Shown here piece after piece: positions 25,055 through 34,431 of a DNA stretch of 64,000 nt. The notes beneath the pieces are model-generated. The model did not search any database. It worked only from the letters and a program-made list of their open reading frames with translations, and was not told where the DNA came from. The position numbers and the translations under genes were made by a program. The first letter of the stretch is position 1; each line of letters opens with the position of its first letter. The stretch is taken from the NCBI RefSeq assembly GCF_900102085.1, contig NZ_FMVM01000005.1, positions 186,001-250,000 of the forward strand. The letters are read 5' to 3'. This stretch comes from Paenibacillus polysaccharolyticus (GTDB lineage: Bacteria; Bacillota; Bacilli; Paenibacillales; Paenibacillaceae).

Positions 25055-26439
25055 CTTGTTTTCCCCCAATTCACGCAATTTTGGATAATATCTTCCCATT
25101 CCATCTCAACGCGAACGATGTCCTCTTCCACCAGTTCACTGCCCATCTGCACCTCAATAATTTCGAGTTCGGTCAACGCTTTGACACTGTGCTTCCCTCC
25201 TGCCGGAATCACAATGACATCTCCTTGATGAAGCGGTCTGAGCTCGCCGTCCATAATGAATTCACCTTGTCCCGAGACAACGGTCCATACTTCATTTCGT
25301 TTGAGATGGTACTGGTACGAAAAGTTTTTATGGGGCTCGATGATGATGCGTTTGGTTAATACTTCTTCGCCTTTTTTATTGCGTGTGTAATCAAGCACTC
25401 TGTAACAGCCCCAACGACGTTCTTCATACATGGGGCGCTCAGCGCTATCTTTTAACACTTCCTTGATCTGAGGACTCGCCTCTTTTTCACTGACCAGAAT
25501 GCCATCAGGACTTGTTGCCACGATCAAGTTGGATACTCCCAGTACGCAGACCGGAATGTTTAATTCATTAATCAGATGTGTGTTCACCGTACTGTTCGTC
25601 ATGACACCTTTGCCCACAATATTGGTACTCATCTCATCTGTCAGCGTGTTCCATGTGCCAAGGTCTTTCCAGTACCCCTCGTAAGGTGTAACCACAATAT
25701 GCTGAGCCTTCTCCACCACTTGATAATCAAAGCTGATTTTCTGCAGTCTCCCGTACTGTTTCAACATTTCTTCATACTGGATAGGCAGTTCAAGCGAGAT
25801 GAGCAGATTAATCAAATAATTGAGTTTGAATGCAAAAACCCCGCAATTCCAAAGGGCAGATTGTTCGATCATCTCTGCCGCTTCAGCTTCACGGGGTTTC
25901 TCTTGAAAACGGGATACTTTGGCGTAACGTTGTTCTTCTTTAGTTTCAGACCGTTCTGGAATGATGTAACCATACTTTTCCGAAGGATACGTGGGTTTCA
26001 CGCCAATTAACGCAAGCTCTGCACCGGAGTCATCCAGCACGTCCCCCAGCTCTGTTACTTTATAAAAGAAGGACTCCTCCACATAGGGATCAACCGGAAG
26101 CATGGCTACCGTTTCATTTAAGCTGGCTCCCTGCACGGAGTACAAATATACGGCCGCCAAGGCGATTGCGGGGAAGGTATCTCTTCGTTCAGGCTCAACG
26201 ACCAGATCCACTTCATAACCCAACTGACTTCGCAAAATCTCCACCTGCGGTTTGCTCGTTGCAATCGTTGCTTGGCCACTTAACCCCGTGTGCTGCAATT
26301 GCCTCCATACGCGCTGTACCATCGATTCCGTCTGTCCGTCCTCGCCTTCAAGCACCTTCAGGAATTGCTTGGATCTCGTGTCGTTGGACAAAGGCCATAA
26401 CCGTTTACCTGATCCACCGGAGAGAAGTACGATTCTCAA
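25051..26439 (-). CDS. manC: Mannose-1-phosphate guanylyltransferase / mannose-6-phosphate isomerase (type II)
   Basis: Makes GDP-mannose. The nucleotidyltransferase domain begins IVLLSGGSGKRLWPLS (residues 3-18) with the RSKQF motif just after. The C-terminal cupin (about 350-455: LKRNEVWTVVSGQGEF, IPAGGKHSV) matches the phosphomannose isomerase half of bifunctional enzymes. I favour the TTG at 26439, eight bases after GGAG; a GTG at 26448 overlaps that site. No phosphomannomutase gene is present, so it must be elsewhere. Confidence 0.93.
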   Translation of the reverse strand: MRIVLLSGGSGKRLWPLSNDTRSKQFLKVLEGEDGQTESMVQRVWRQLQHTGLSGQATIATSKPQVEILRSQLGYEVDLVVEPERRDTFPAIALAAVYLYSVQGASLNETVAMLPVDPYVEESFFYKVTELGDVLDDSGAELALIGVKPTYPSEKYGYIIPERSETKEEQRYAKVSRFQEKPREAEAAEMIEQSALWNCGVFAFKLNYLINLLISLELPIQYEEMLKQYGRLQKISFDYQVVEKAQHIVVTPYEGYWKDLGTWNTLTDEMSTNIVGKGVMTNSTVNTHLINELNIPVCVLGVSNLIVATSPDGILVSEKEASPQIKEVLKDSAERPMYEERRWGCYRVLDYTRNKKGEEVLTKRIIIEPHKNFSYQYHLKRNEVWTVVSGQGEFIMDGELRPLHQGDVIVIPAGGKHSVKALTELEIIEVQMGSELVEEDIVRVEMEWEDIIQNCVNWGKTR

Positions 26440-26493
26440 TGCAACCACTCCACTCTATATATTTTAAGATGATACGGGACAGCTTTTCGTTCG

Positions 26494-27495
26494 TTATACG
26501 GTTGCCGTTGATTCCATATACTTGGTCACGGGTGGAGCACTCGCCTTGGAAGAGGAGTCCATATTGGCTGTGTTCACTTCATGTGTCCATATCCGGTAAT
26601 ATCCCGAATTCTTCCCATAAGAGTTATCAATCAATAGGTTAGGCTTCGCCATCAGACAAGACAGGATGTGACCATGTAATCTGGATGTGTGAATCATGCG
26701 ATAATCCGAGAAGCAGCGTACCGCCTTATTCACAAGGTAGTCACTATATTTCATCCATATGAATTGGGAGAGGGCTCGCGAAGCAGGTTTCTTCAACCCT
26801 TTACTGATATAGTAGATTAGCTTTCGCTCATATTTGTTATACAAGGTGGGCCAATCCAGGTAATCTCCTTGCTGCTCTGTGGAATTCAGAGATTGTTGAG
26901 CTGCTGTTTGTTCAATGTCAGTTCTAAAGAAATTCAATCTCTCTTTACGAGAGTTATGCTGGATCTCCATCGGCCATAATTGGTGCGCCATATCGGGAAC
27001 TAAGTTCACCTTAGAGTTGGCAAAATGATCCGAGGCAATTTGAAACGATATCTCATCGCGAACATAGATATGCAGATCTGTATGCTGAGCAAAAACAGAT
27101 GCAGTTCTTTGAAGAATAGCTTGATCCTTATAAAATATCGTCTGAGGAAGAATCACGATTCGATGATGCGGGTAATGCTGAACGATACGTTCTCTTAATG
27201 ATTGATGAGCTTCGTATAAATCACCGAAATTCCCACCACCATGAAGAACAATAATATGATCCTGGGGAATTTCAACTTGGTCATGAAAGTCATGGACGCT
27301 GTATCGTTGAGACACATGAATATGATGGTCTTTGAAAAAAGCCTCTGTTCCTTTCATAATAAGCAGATCACCACAATTGCTGTGAACGGGATAATCAATG
27401 TAATAGATCTTCGAATGAGGGGGCACAACTTCAAGGATCGATTCAAGTCGTTTTTTCAACTCATCCATGGGATGAATCTTTTGCACGTTTGACAT
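26494..27495 (-). CDS. Polysaccharide pyruvyl transferase family protein
   Basis: Relatives (for example EpsI and EpsO of B. subtilis) add pyruvate ketals to sugars of exopolysaccharides. The family shows DYPVHSNCGDLLIMKG near residue 52, IIVLHGGGNFGDLYEAHQ, VILPQTIFYKD and a C-terminal SRLHGHILSCLM, all here. 333 residues. Its start lies inside the end of the flippase gene (35-base overlap), so translation is coupled. Predicts a negatively charged, pyruvylated polymer. Confidence 0.9.
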   Translation of the reverse strand: MSNVQKIHPMDELKKRLESILEVVPPHSKIYYIDYPVHSNCGDLLIMKGTEAFFKDHHIHVSQRYSVHDFHDQVEIPQDHIIVLHGGGNFGDLYEAHQSLRERIVQHYPHHRIVILPQTIFYKDQAILQRTASVFAQHTDLHIYVRDEISFQIASDHFANSKVNLVPDMAHQLWPMEIQHNSRKERLNFFRTDIEQTAAQQSLNSTEQQGDYLDWPTLYNKYERKLIYYISKGLKKPASRALSQFIWMKYSDYLVNKAVRCFSDYRMIHTSRLHGHILSCLMAKPNLLIDNSYGKNSGYYRIWTHEVNTANMDSSSKASAPPVTKYMESTATV

Positions 27496-28846
27496 CTCTT
27501 CTGGCTCCTTTAAATAGATTTTTTTCTCTCCATTTTTGCTTGAGGAAGGCCATATCTTCCTTGTTATATAACATCTTGTGCATCGGCATTTTGAAAATAA
27601 TCGAAACGGATATTAATGACATCAGCATTCGGACGAAGGAACCAAGTAACAACGCCAGCCCTAAACCGTATAACCCGAACATGGGCGTAAGCACAAAGAA
27701 CAACGTAATCGTCACAGCAAGTGCGATGACCTGCCGAAGCACGATAACGCCTGGTCTCCCGAGCGCATTAAAAGCCGAAGCCAGAATCCAAGATCCTCCG
27801 CCAACGATACACTCCAGAGACAACAGATAGAATACACCGCTGGCCTCCAGAAATTCCGGGCCAAACAACAAGCCAATAAAAAAACGACCAATCAGCATAC
27901 TCGGTATGATGATGATCGTCATAAGTACCATACTAATGCGAAAAGCTCTGCCAACAAGAGACAACACCTGTTCCTGCTCCATGCCGGCTACCTTTGGAAA
28001 TATGACATTGGTGATGGCCGTCTGCACAACATTAAACATACGCGATAGGGCAAACACAACCGAATATAACCCGAAATCTTTGGGTGTCAGTAGAGCCAAA
28101 ATAATAATTTTGTCAAACTGGCTATACAACGTGCCTAGCAACTCTACCCCATATACACGAAGGCCATAGCTGAATAAATGAATCCCCGTTCGAATCTGAG
28201 CCACCAGCTTGCTGACGGAACTGAATATTTGCTGACGCATGGCAATCATATAACAGGTCAACACCAGTATAGTGCTGGCAAAACTGATAATAATGGCTCG
28301 TTCCACGGTTAATACCTGAGCTACCCACAGTAGTACCAACCCTGCAAGATTCAATAAGGGAGCTAGCAAACGCGACAGATTGTAAATATGGAACTTGTCG
28401 GTTCCTTGTGCGGCTGCTGCAAGCACACCCATGAACAGCATCACTGGAACCATGGATACGGTATACCACCTTGCAATGGTAATGACAGATTCTGAATATC
28501 CTGATAGCCAGATAGGGATACCAAACCAACTGATCACCCCAGCAATGATACTGATCGGAATCTGAACGGCAAAGCTCATGCTGATATAGATAGGGAGTTG
28601 CTGGCTGTTTTTTTTGACATTGTAAATTAACGAGGTGGGCAGACCAAATGCGGCCAGACCCGAAATGAATGCAGGCCAGAATAAAACAGCCGCAAGCTCT
28701 CCCTTCCCCGTCGCTCCGAACATGCGAGCTGTAATAATGGAAGTTAGCGTAGTCACAGCCATAATGAGAATATTAGCCATGCTGGTCATGACGATGGTCT
28801 GAATAATGCTTCGCTGCCTTGGTTTTCGGGCAATCGCCATGTTCAT
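27461..28846 (-). CDS. Oligosaccharide flippase (Wzx-type, MOP superfamily)
   Basis: 461 residues with twelve or so hydrophobic segments. The N-terminal TARMFGATGKGELAAVLFWPAF and the following hydrophobic run match polysaccharide_synt flippases that move undecaprenyl-linked repeat units across the membrane. The basic C-terminal tail is cytosolic. It abuts the family-2 glycosyltransferase gene (shared base at 28846). With the Wzy polymerase and Wzz it defines a Wzx/Wzy export route. Confidence 0.9.
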   Translation of the reverse strand: MNMAIARKPRQRSIIQTIVMTSMANILIMAVTTLTSIITARMFGATGKGELAAVLFWPAFISGLAAFGLPTSLIYNVKKNSQQLPIYISMSFAVQIPISIIAGVISWFGIPIWLSGYSESVITIARWYTVSMVPVMLFMGVLAAAAQGTDKFHIYNLSRLLAPLLNLAGLVLLWVAQVLTVERAIIISFASTILVLTCYMIAMRQQIFSSVSKLVAQIRTGIHLFSYGLRVYGVELLGTLYSQFDKIIILALLTPKDFGLYSVVFALSRMFNVVQTAITNVIFPKVAGMEQEQVLSLVGRAFRISMVLMTIIIIPSMLIGRFFIGLLFGPEFLEASGVFYLLSLECIVGGGSWILASAFNALGRPGVIVLRQVIALAVTITLFFVLTPMFGLYGLGLALLLGSFVRMLMSLISVSIIFKMPMHKMLYNKEDMAFLKQKWREKNLFKGARRDVKRAKDSSHG

Positions 28847-29742
28847 CAGGTGTTCAGCCCTCTGCCATTTCGGAAAGATCCCACAATCGTGCCGTTCCGA
28901 TAAGATATTTTGACTAATTGGCTCATGACCTTCTGCACATTATTCATACATAACAACATAATCAGACCTGCCTGTGCAATTCGAACAATATGTTTGAACA
29001 CACCCCAGCCGCTCTTGTTGTAACGTGTTGCATCACTGATTCCCTGCCAGTACATTCGCCGCAAGAGCCAGCGTTTATTTAATCTGCTTTTGGAGATTTT
29101 ATGTTGCACTGACCCATATGGCGTATAAAATATGTCGTATTCCTCTCGAATTCTGCTAATGAGTTCACTCTCTTCGCTTGAAAGCAAATTATTTCCTACG
29201 CGCCCCAAGTCTTCGCGAAACGGCTCAATGGAATCAAACACACTTTTTCGAAAAGACACATTTGCCCCAAAGGGAAAATACGGCGGTTTCATCTCGGTAA
29301 CCTGATCTGAAAAGTCCATCAACGTATACAAGCCAATGATCTCATCCGGAATCCAATCCGGCTTTCCACCTTCCCAGATCGGATCAATTTTCCCGCCTAC
29401 ACAGCCAATCTTCTCATCCCGTTCGAACACATGAATGACTTCACGAATCCAGGAAGAAGAGGCCAGCGCATCATCATCCAGAAACATGATAAATTCTCCC
29501 TGTGCTTCTCGTATGCCACGGTTCCTGGCATAAGATAGACCAAGCTTACTCTCAAAGATGTAGCGAACGTGATTGGGCCAATCGGTACTCTGAAATAATT
29601 CCCTGGTGTTATCTTTGGAGTTATTATCGATAACCAGTACTTCAAATTCAATATCTTGATCTTCTTGAGCCAGCACACTTTGGACAGCTTCAACGGTATC
29701 CTTCGCTCTATTATGTGTACAAATGACTACCGATGCTCTCAT
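28846..29742 (-). CDS. Family 2 glycosyltransferase
   Basis: GT-A fold, 298 residues. Starts ASVVICTHNRAKDTVEAV; nucleotide-binding LVIDNNSKDNT (about 36-46); metal-binding FLDDDALAS near 93; a conserved SSEESELISRI near 190. A hydrophobic stretch near 265 could sit on the membrane. Probably adds one sugar of the repeat unit on the cytosolic side; donor unknown. Stop-start overlap (ATGA) with the preceding GT4 gene. Confidence 0.9.
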   Translation of the reverse strand: MRASVVICTHNRAKDTVEAVQSVLAQEDQDIEFEVLVIDNNSKDNTRELFQSTDWPNHVRYIFESKLGLSYARNRGIREAQGEFIMFLDDDALASSSWIREVIHVFERDEKIGCVGGKIDPIWEGGKPDWIPDEIIGLYTLMDFSDQVTEMKPPYFPFGANVSFRKSVFDSIEPFREDLGRVGNNLLSSEESELISRIREEYDIFYTPYGSVQHKISKSRLNKRWLLRRMYWQGISDATRYNKSGWGVFKHIVRIAQAGLIMLLCMNNVQKVMSQLVKISYRNGTIVGSFRNGRGLNT

Positions 29743-30941
29743 AATTCCACCTCAATGCTTTGTTTTCGTTTCATTCTTCCAGCATGGATTCCACTGTGTT
29801 TCAAGTAGTCTTCGTAGCTCTCCAAATAGGTGAGAGACATCTTCTTCCAATCATTTCGAAGAGCTACCTCTCTGGATGCCTTGCCCATCTCGTTCAGATA
29901 GGATTTATCCTGCATTAACGTGTTAAGAATGACTGCCAGCCCATCTACATCATTGGCATCTTGCAAAATAACACCGGGAGGGATACTTTCATGATCGTTC
30001 TTGATCATTTCAGTTACCCCCGACTCCTCCGTGATCACAACAGGAATTCCTGAGGCGAGGGCCTCCAACACGACCAAACTGCAAGCTTCATAACGCGAGG
30101 GGAAAATAAACAGATCCACATTGCGCATGAGATACCCCATATCTTTCCGATAGCCTAGAAAATGGACCCGATCTTCTATATTTAAGTCTTTAGCCATTTG
30201 AGGATAAATACTTCGATCTGTAGATCCCGCTACAACGAGTTCTAACTCAGGTACAGATACCATCGACTTCAATACCGTATCCAGATTTTTTCTAGGGCTG
30301 CTAATATCACCTGCAAATAAACCTACGACTCGGCCGGAGTTAATATCCATTCTGCTCTTCTCTCCAGCATCACTGGGGTAAAACTCATGGACATCCACTC
30401 CATTATGAATGACCTGCACTTTGTCGGGATGCGTGCCTAATTGAATCAATTCATGCTTTACTTTCTCGGAAACCGCAATGATTCTACCACTTTTGCGAAA
30501 GGCGAATCGTTCCAGATACGCATTCACCAACGTGTACAGACCGAAATACCATCGTTTCCAGGAGCCGTGTACACGGAAGCTATGTACGGGGGATTTTATC
30601 CATGTACTGTGCACAAAGTGAACCGCATTGATGTCCCCTCTAGCCCAGGTGATAAAACCATTGACCATCACAAGATCAACTTGCTTTTTTTTTCTTAATT
30701 TGCGAATATGGGTAGCACTGCTCCATGCAAACAACTGGTATCGTAACAGCTGTGGTAACCCCAGCGAAGGAAAAACTTTAATCCATGTAGCTCCCTCATA
30801 TTCAAGAAGTTCCGGCTCCACCTCATTGGAAATCATAACAACTTCATGACCTTGTCTTAGGGTTTCAATTGCAATCTCATAATTAACTCTGCCCTGGCCC
30901 TCTCCTTTGACAACCCTGTGAGTAACGATACATATTTTCAT
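29739..30941 (-). CDS. Family 4 glycosyltransferase (a)
   Basis: GT-B fold, 400 residues. N-terminal KICIVTHRVVKGEGQGRVNYEIA, and the C-terminal nucleotide-sugar domain with VGLFAGDISSPRKNLDTVL and FPSRYEACSLVVLEALASGIPVV (the EX7E-type region). Sugar specificity cannot be read. Ends in a basic tail (GRMKRKQSIEVEL). Confidence 0.9.
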   Translation of the reverse strand: MKICIVTHRVVKGEGQGRVNYEIAIETLRQGHEVVMISNEVEPELLEYEGATWIKVFPSLGLPQLLRYQLFAWSSATHIRKLRKKKQVDLVMVNGFITWARGDINAVHFVHSTWIKSPVHSFRVHGSWKRWYFGLYTLVNAYLERFAFRKSGRIIAVSEKVKHELIQLGTHPDKVQVIHNGVDVHEFYPSDAGEKSRMDINSGRVVGLFAGDISSPRKNLDTVLKSMVSVPELELVVAGSTDRSIYPQMAKDLNIEDRVHFLGYRKDMGYLMRNVDLFIFPSRYEACSLVVLEALASGIPVVITEESGVTEMIKNDHESIPPGVILQDANDVDGLAVILNTLMQDKSYLNEMGKASREVALRNDWKKMSLTYLESYEDYLKHSGIHAGRMKRKQSIEVEL

Positions 30942-30986
30942 CCTTAATCCTCCCCATTAGGACATGAAGATTGTGGAACCCGTCCA

Positions 30987-32132
30987 TTAGGCCAATTGCT
31001 TCAACAACTTTCCACGATGCGACCACAAACAATAGTTGACCACCCATTCGTATCCGTTATCCCCCATCGCTCTGGCTAGCCCATCGTCGGTCATTAATTG
31101 TTCGATACGCGCAGCAATCTCCTGATCATTAACCGGGTCTACGAGATAACCGGTGATATTGTCCTTCACGGCATCGGGAATACCGCCACTATTTCCTGCG
31201 ATGACAGGTAATCGATAATAGTTGGCTTCCAGGAATACAATCCCGAACCCTTCCACGTCACCCTTCTCCTTGATATCCCGGCTTGGCATAATGAAGAGAT
31301 CCGCACATTCATATAATTGCTGAAGCTCATCGTCTGTAGTACGTCCTGTAAATACAACAACAGATTCGAGTCCGTACTGAGTTACCAGTCGTTCGAGTTC
31401 TCCCTTATACGGCCCATCTCCACAGATAACATACTTCAGATCAGGAATATGCGTAATAACCTGACTCACAGCTTTCAGTGTGACATCATGACCTTTGCGT
31501 TCCACAAGTCGCGAGACGGTGATCATCACTTTTTTACCATGCAGACCATACTTATCCCGTAAATCCCCCTGGCTCCCTGTATCCGCGTTTAGCTTGTTCA
31601 CGTTAAGTCCCGGTGGAATAATGACAATCTGAGACTCCGAAATCCCCAGTTCAACCAGCTTCGACTTCGTATACTGGCTATTGGCAATCACCTTGTCCGC
31701 ACGCTTCAGAATGAACAACAGCAGTGGGAATAATCGGCTATTAACCATCCCCATCACATCCAGGCCGTGAACATAAGGAAAGTATTTGACTCGAAAAAGG
31801 AATTTCATGAATGGACCGGCTAAGCCAACCGGGAATATATTCACAAAATGAATCTCATCTGTTTTTTTGCGCCATTTCAACAGAATCAGTTGCGCCACCA
31901 GAACAAGCTGTGAGAGAATCAACAGCCATTTATTCGAATCTGAAAAAATACGTTTCCGAATGATTTCAAAATCACTCTTCCGGTCAAACTGTTCGGACTC
32001 TGCGGTATTATTTATTTTATTGGTCAGCACCGTTGTCTCTTCTGCTGGAATCTGTGATATCAGCCCGTAGGCATAATCATGAATCCCTCCCTTTTCAGGC
32101 GGGAAATCAATCGCAACAAACACTTTGTTCAT
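30987..32132 (-). CDS. Family 4 glycosyltransferase (b)
   Basis: GT-B fold, 381 residues from ATG 32132 (GGGAG upstream; an earlier in-frame start has none). VAIDFPPEKGGIHDYAYGL at the N-terminus; VITVSRLVERKGHDVTLKA and FIMPSRDIKEKGDVEGFGIVFLEANYYRLPVIAG in the donor domain, close to PimB/PglA-like mannosyl transferases. Given manC in the locus, a mannosyl donor is possible but unproven. Confidence 0.9.
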   Translation of the reverse strand: MNKVFVAIDFPPEKGGIHDYAYGLISQIPAEETTVLTNKINNTAESEQFDRKSDFEIIRKRIFSDSNKWLLILSQLVLVAQLILLKWRKKTDEIHFVNIFPVGLAGPFMKFLFRVKYFPYVHGLDVMGMVNSRLFPLLLFILKRADKVIANSQYTKSKLVELGISESQIVIIPPGLNVNKLNADTGSQGDLRDKYGLHGKKVMITVSRLVERKGHDVTLKAVSQVITHIPDLKYVICGDGPYKGELERLVTQYGLESVVVFTGRTTDDELQQLYECADLFIMPSRDIKEKGDVEGFGIVFLEANYYRLPVIAGNSGGIPDAVKDNITGYLVDPVNDQEIAARIEQLMTDDGLARAMGDNGYEWVVNYCLWSHRGKLLKQLA

Positions 32133-32168
32133 AGCTTTATCTCCCTCACAACAATACATTTGGCATGC

Positions 32169-33251
32169 TTACACCGTGCTCATAATAATGTTGACCGTAT
32201 CCTTGGCACATTTGTTCCAAGAGAAGAAGGCTGAGTGCTCTTTGCCCTGAATGGACATTCGCTGTCCAAGCTCCGGATCAGACATCATCTCTACCAGACG
32301 TGAAGCTGCTTCCTGCGGATGATGAGGGTCAAAGTACAGTCCTGCCTCTCCACATACTTCCGGGATCGAACCACGGGAAGACACGATAACCGGACAACCA
32401 AGCGCCATCGCCTCCAGTGGCGGTAAGCCAAACCCTTCGTACAAGGATGGGAAAATAAAACCGGTGGCATGTTCGTAGAGCGCTTTTAACTCCTCATCCG
32501 TCACATACCCTACCCAATTCACACCTTCCGAATCATTCACAGCATGATTGCTGAACACCTTACTGTTCTTGGAGCCCACGATGACAACACTCAAATTCTG
32601 TGCTTTCACCTGAGGTAAAATCTCCAAGATCAGCTTAAAGTTTTTGTAAGGATTCATCGTGCTGACAGCCAGCACATACGGGGAGTTAATCCCATATTTC
32701 TCAAGTGTGCCTTGAGCCGCCTGCCTGTGATGAATATGATCGATGCCCAGGTGTGTAACGGATACCTTCTGAGCGGCAATTTTGCAGTGTTGAATAAGTT
32801 CACCTTTGGAAAAGTTAGACACGGTAATGACCTTTTTCGAAATCTTGCCTAAGCGAACCGTTAAAAACTGATACCATGACCGAAACGCGAAGGAAAATGC
32901 CTTCGGATAACTGAATACAGAAGCGTCATGGATCGTCACGACCTGATTGCGTTTGAATGCCGGGCCTGTGTTACACAGGTTAATTAGCAATCCTTTTTTC
33001 GCGTAAAATGGCAACTCCAGCTGTTCCCACACATGTCCCTTCAGTCTGCCAACAATCCGGTGCCGAATATGTTTCAGTTCAAGATGAGTAACCACATTCG
33101 CGGGTGAGAGCAGGCAAAACTCTACTTTTGTACCGTCTACTTCTCCAGCGTCAATCAAATTATCGATTTCCTTCACGAGTTCAATGGCATATCGCTGAAC
33201 CCCGGTAACGGTCTGTGTCAGGAAACGGGCATTGATATAGATTGTATTCAT
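32169..33251 (-). CDS. Family 4 glycosyltransferase (c)
   Basis: GT-B fold, 360 residues from ATG 33251, with GGAG five bases upstream inside an in-frame earlier codon. IYINARFLTQTVTGVQRYAIEL at the start resembles WbnH/MtfB-type mannosyl- or rhamnosyltransferases. The donor motif is FIFPSLYEGFGLPPLEAMALGCPVI. The start nearly touches the stop of the next upstream gene (33253), so translation is coupled. Confidence 0.9.
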   Translation of the reverse strand: MNTIYINARFLTQTVTGVQRYAIELVKEIDNLIDAGEVDGTKVEFCLLSPANVVTHLELKHIRHRIVGRLKGHVWEQLELPFYAKKGLLINLCNTGPAFKRNQVVTIHDASVFSYPKAFSFAFRSWYQFLTVRLGKISKKVITVSNFSKGELIQHCKIAAQKVSVTHLGIDHIHHRQAAQGTLEKYGINSPYVLAVSTMNPYKNFKLILEILPQVKAQNLSVVIVGSKNSKVFSNHAVNDSEGVNWVGYVTDEELKALYEHATGFIFPSLYEGFGLPPLEAMALGCPVIVSSRGSIPEVCGEAGLYFDPHHPQEAASRLVEMMSDPELGQRMSIQGKEHSAFFSWNKCAKDTVNIIMSTV

Positions 33252-33252
33252 G

Positions 33253-34431
33253 TTAATCTCCATTTCTCTTTGAAATTTCCAAACGGGAAGCCGGCCCGGC
33301 GGTTTGGAAGCTAACTTCTACATTTCTCGCTTCATAATAGAGACTCACGAACTCCTCATTCATTCGATCCGAGCTGAACTTCTCTTTATACACCTGATGT
33401 CCCGCTTCACCCATGGTTGCCAACGCTTCTTTATCAAGTTGCATTAGAATCTCTCTCAATCCTTCGAGTCGTTCAAGTTCAAAGATGTAGCCATTCTCCC
33501 CATGCGTCACCAGCTCTGGCAACGAGGCCCGATTGCTAGCGATGACGGGTTTGTGATTTTTCATTGCTTCCAGCGCGACCAAGGGTAACCCTTCCCACCT
33601 GGAAGGCATAATGATCGCATCACACTGCTCGTAATAGTGATCAATCTCTGCATTATTGACCCACCCTAACCGGATCATATTGTCGGTAAAGGTCCATTCA
33701 TTTTTTTCCAATACGCTGTCTCCAATGATGTATAACTGAATACGCTGCTGCAGTTCGGGATACTGCCTGAATGCATCCAGCAGCAGATCCAGTCCTTTCT
33801 GCCGATCGTATCTGCCCACAAACAAGAGCCGGACCATGCTGTCATCCTCTTGCTCCTGATCTTTTTGCACAATTACTTGCGGCTGCTCTTCATGATTTTG
33901 AGGCTTGTGAGACTTGCGGTCACGCAGGCCACTATAAACGAATCGGGATTTGGCTGGAGACATGCCCATGCGAATCGATTGCTGCATCTCATATTTTGAT
34001 ATGTTCACGATATAGTCTGTTTTGAATTCCAGTATTTTCTCGATCATGAAATAAGCCTTTTTATGCAGGGGTTTGGTATCCATCAAAAAAGACCAGCCAT
34101 GTGAGCAGTAAAAGATACTCGCTTTGCGCGGGGTGAAAAAAAATAAGCCCCTTGCGAGCATACCCGCAAATGAGCTGTGTACATGAATAATATCCGGTTC
34201 GATCCGCCGAATAGCTTGGTGAATCTGTCTCATCGCTGAGAAAAAGTGTTTCGGGTGGCGTTTGTAACTGTAACGAAAGATATGCTCTGGCTCCAGATCA
34301 AAATCCTTTGCCGAGTTATAATCACTCATCAATACATAAACCTCAAACCGGTTACGCTGGTAGGACACCAGCTCGTTTAAATACGTGGCAACACCGCCCA
34401 CCACATATTCTCCGATGTGCAAAACCTTCAT
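33253..34431 (-). CDS. Family 4 glycosyltransferase (d)
   Basis: GT-B fold, 392 residues. KVLHIGEYVVGGVATYLNELV; a cytosolic acceptor domain with DIIHVHSSFAGMLARG; LLFVGRYDRQKGLDLLLDAF; and IIMPSRWEGLPLVALEAM. An acidic, Gln-rich loop near 175-195 (QNHEEQPQVIVQKDQEQEDD) is unusual. ATGA overlap with the Wzy-like gene before it. Confidence 0.9.
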   Translation of the reverse strand: MKVLHIGEYVVGGVATYLNELVSYQRNRFEVYVLMSDYNSAKDFDLEPEHIFRYSYKRHPKHFFSAMRQIHQAIRRIEPDIIHVHSSFAGMLARGLFFFTPRKASIFYCSHGWSFLMDTKPLHKKAYFMIEKILEFKTDYIVNISKYEMQQSIRMGMSPAKSRFVYSGLRDRKSHKPQNHEEQPQVIVQKDQEQEDDSMVRLLFVGRYDRQKGLDLLLDAFRQYPELQQRIQLYIIGDSVLEKNEWTFTDNMIRLGWVNNAEIDHYYEQCDAIIMPSRWEGLPLVALEAMKNHKPVIASNRASLPELVTHGENGYIFELERLEGLREILMQLDKEALATMGEAGHQVYKEKFSSDRMNEEFVSLYYEARNVEVSFQTAGPASRLEISKRNGD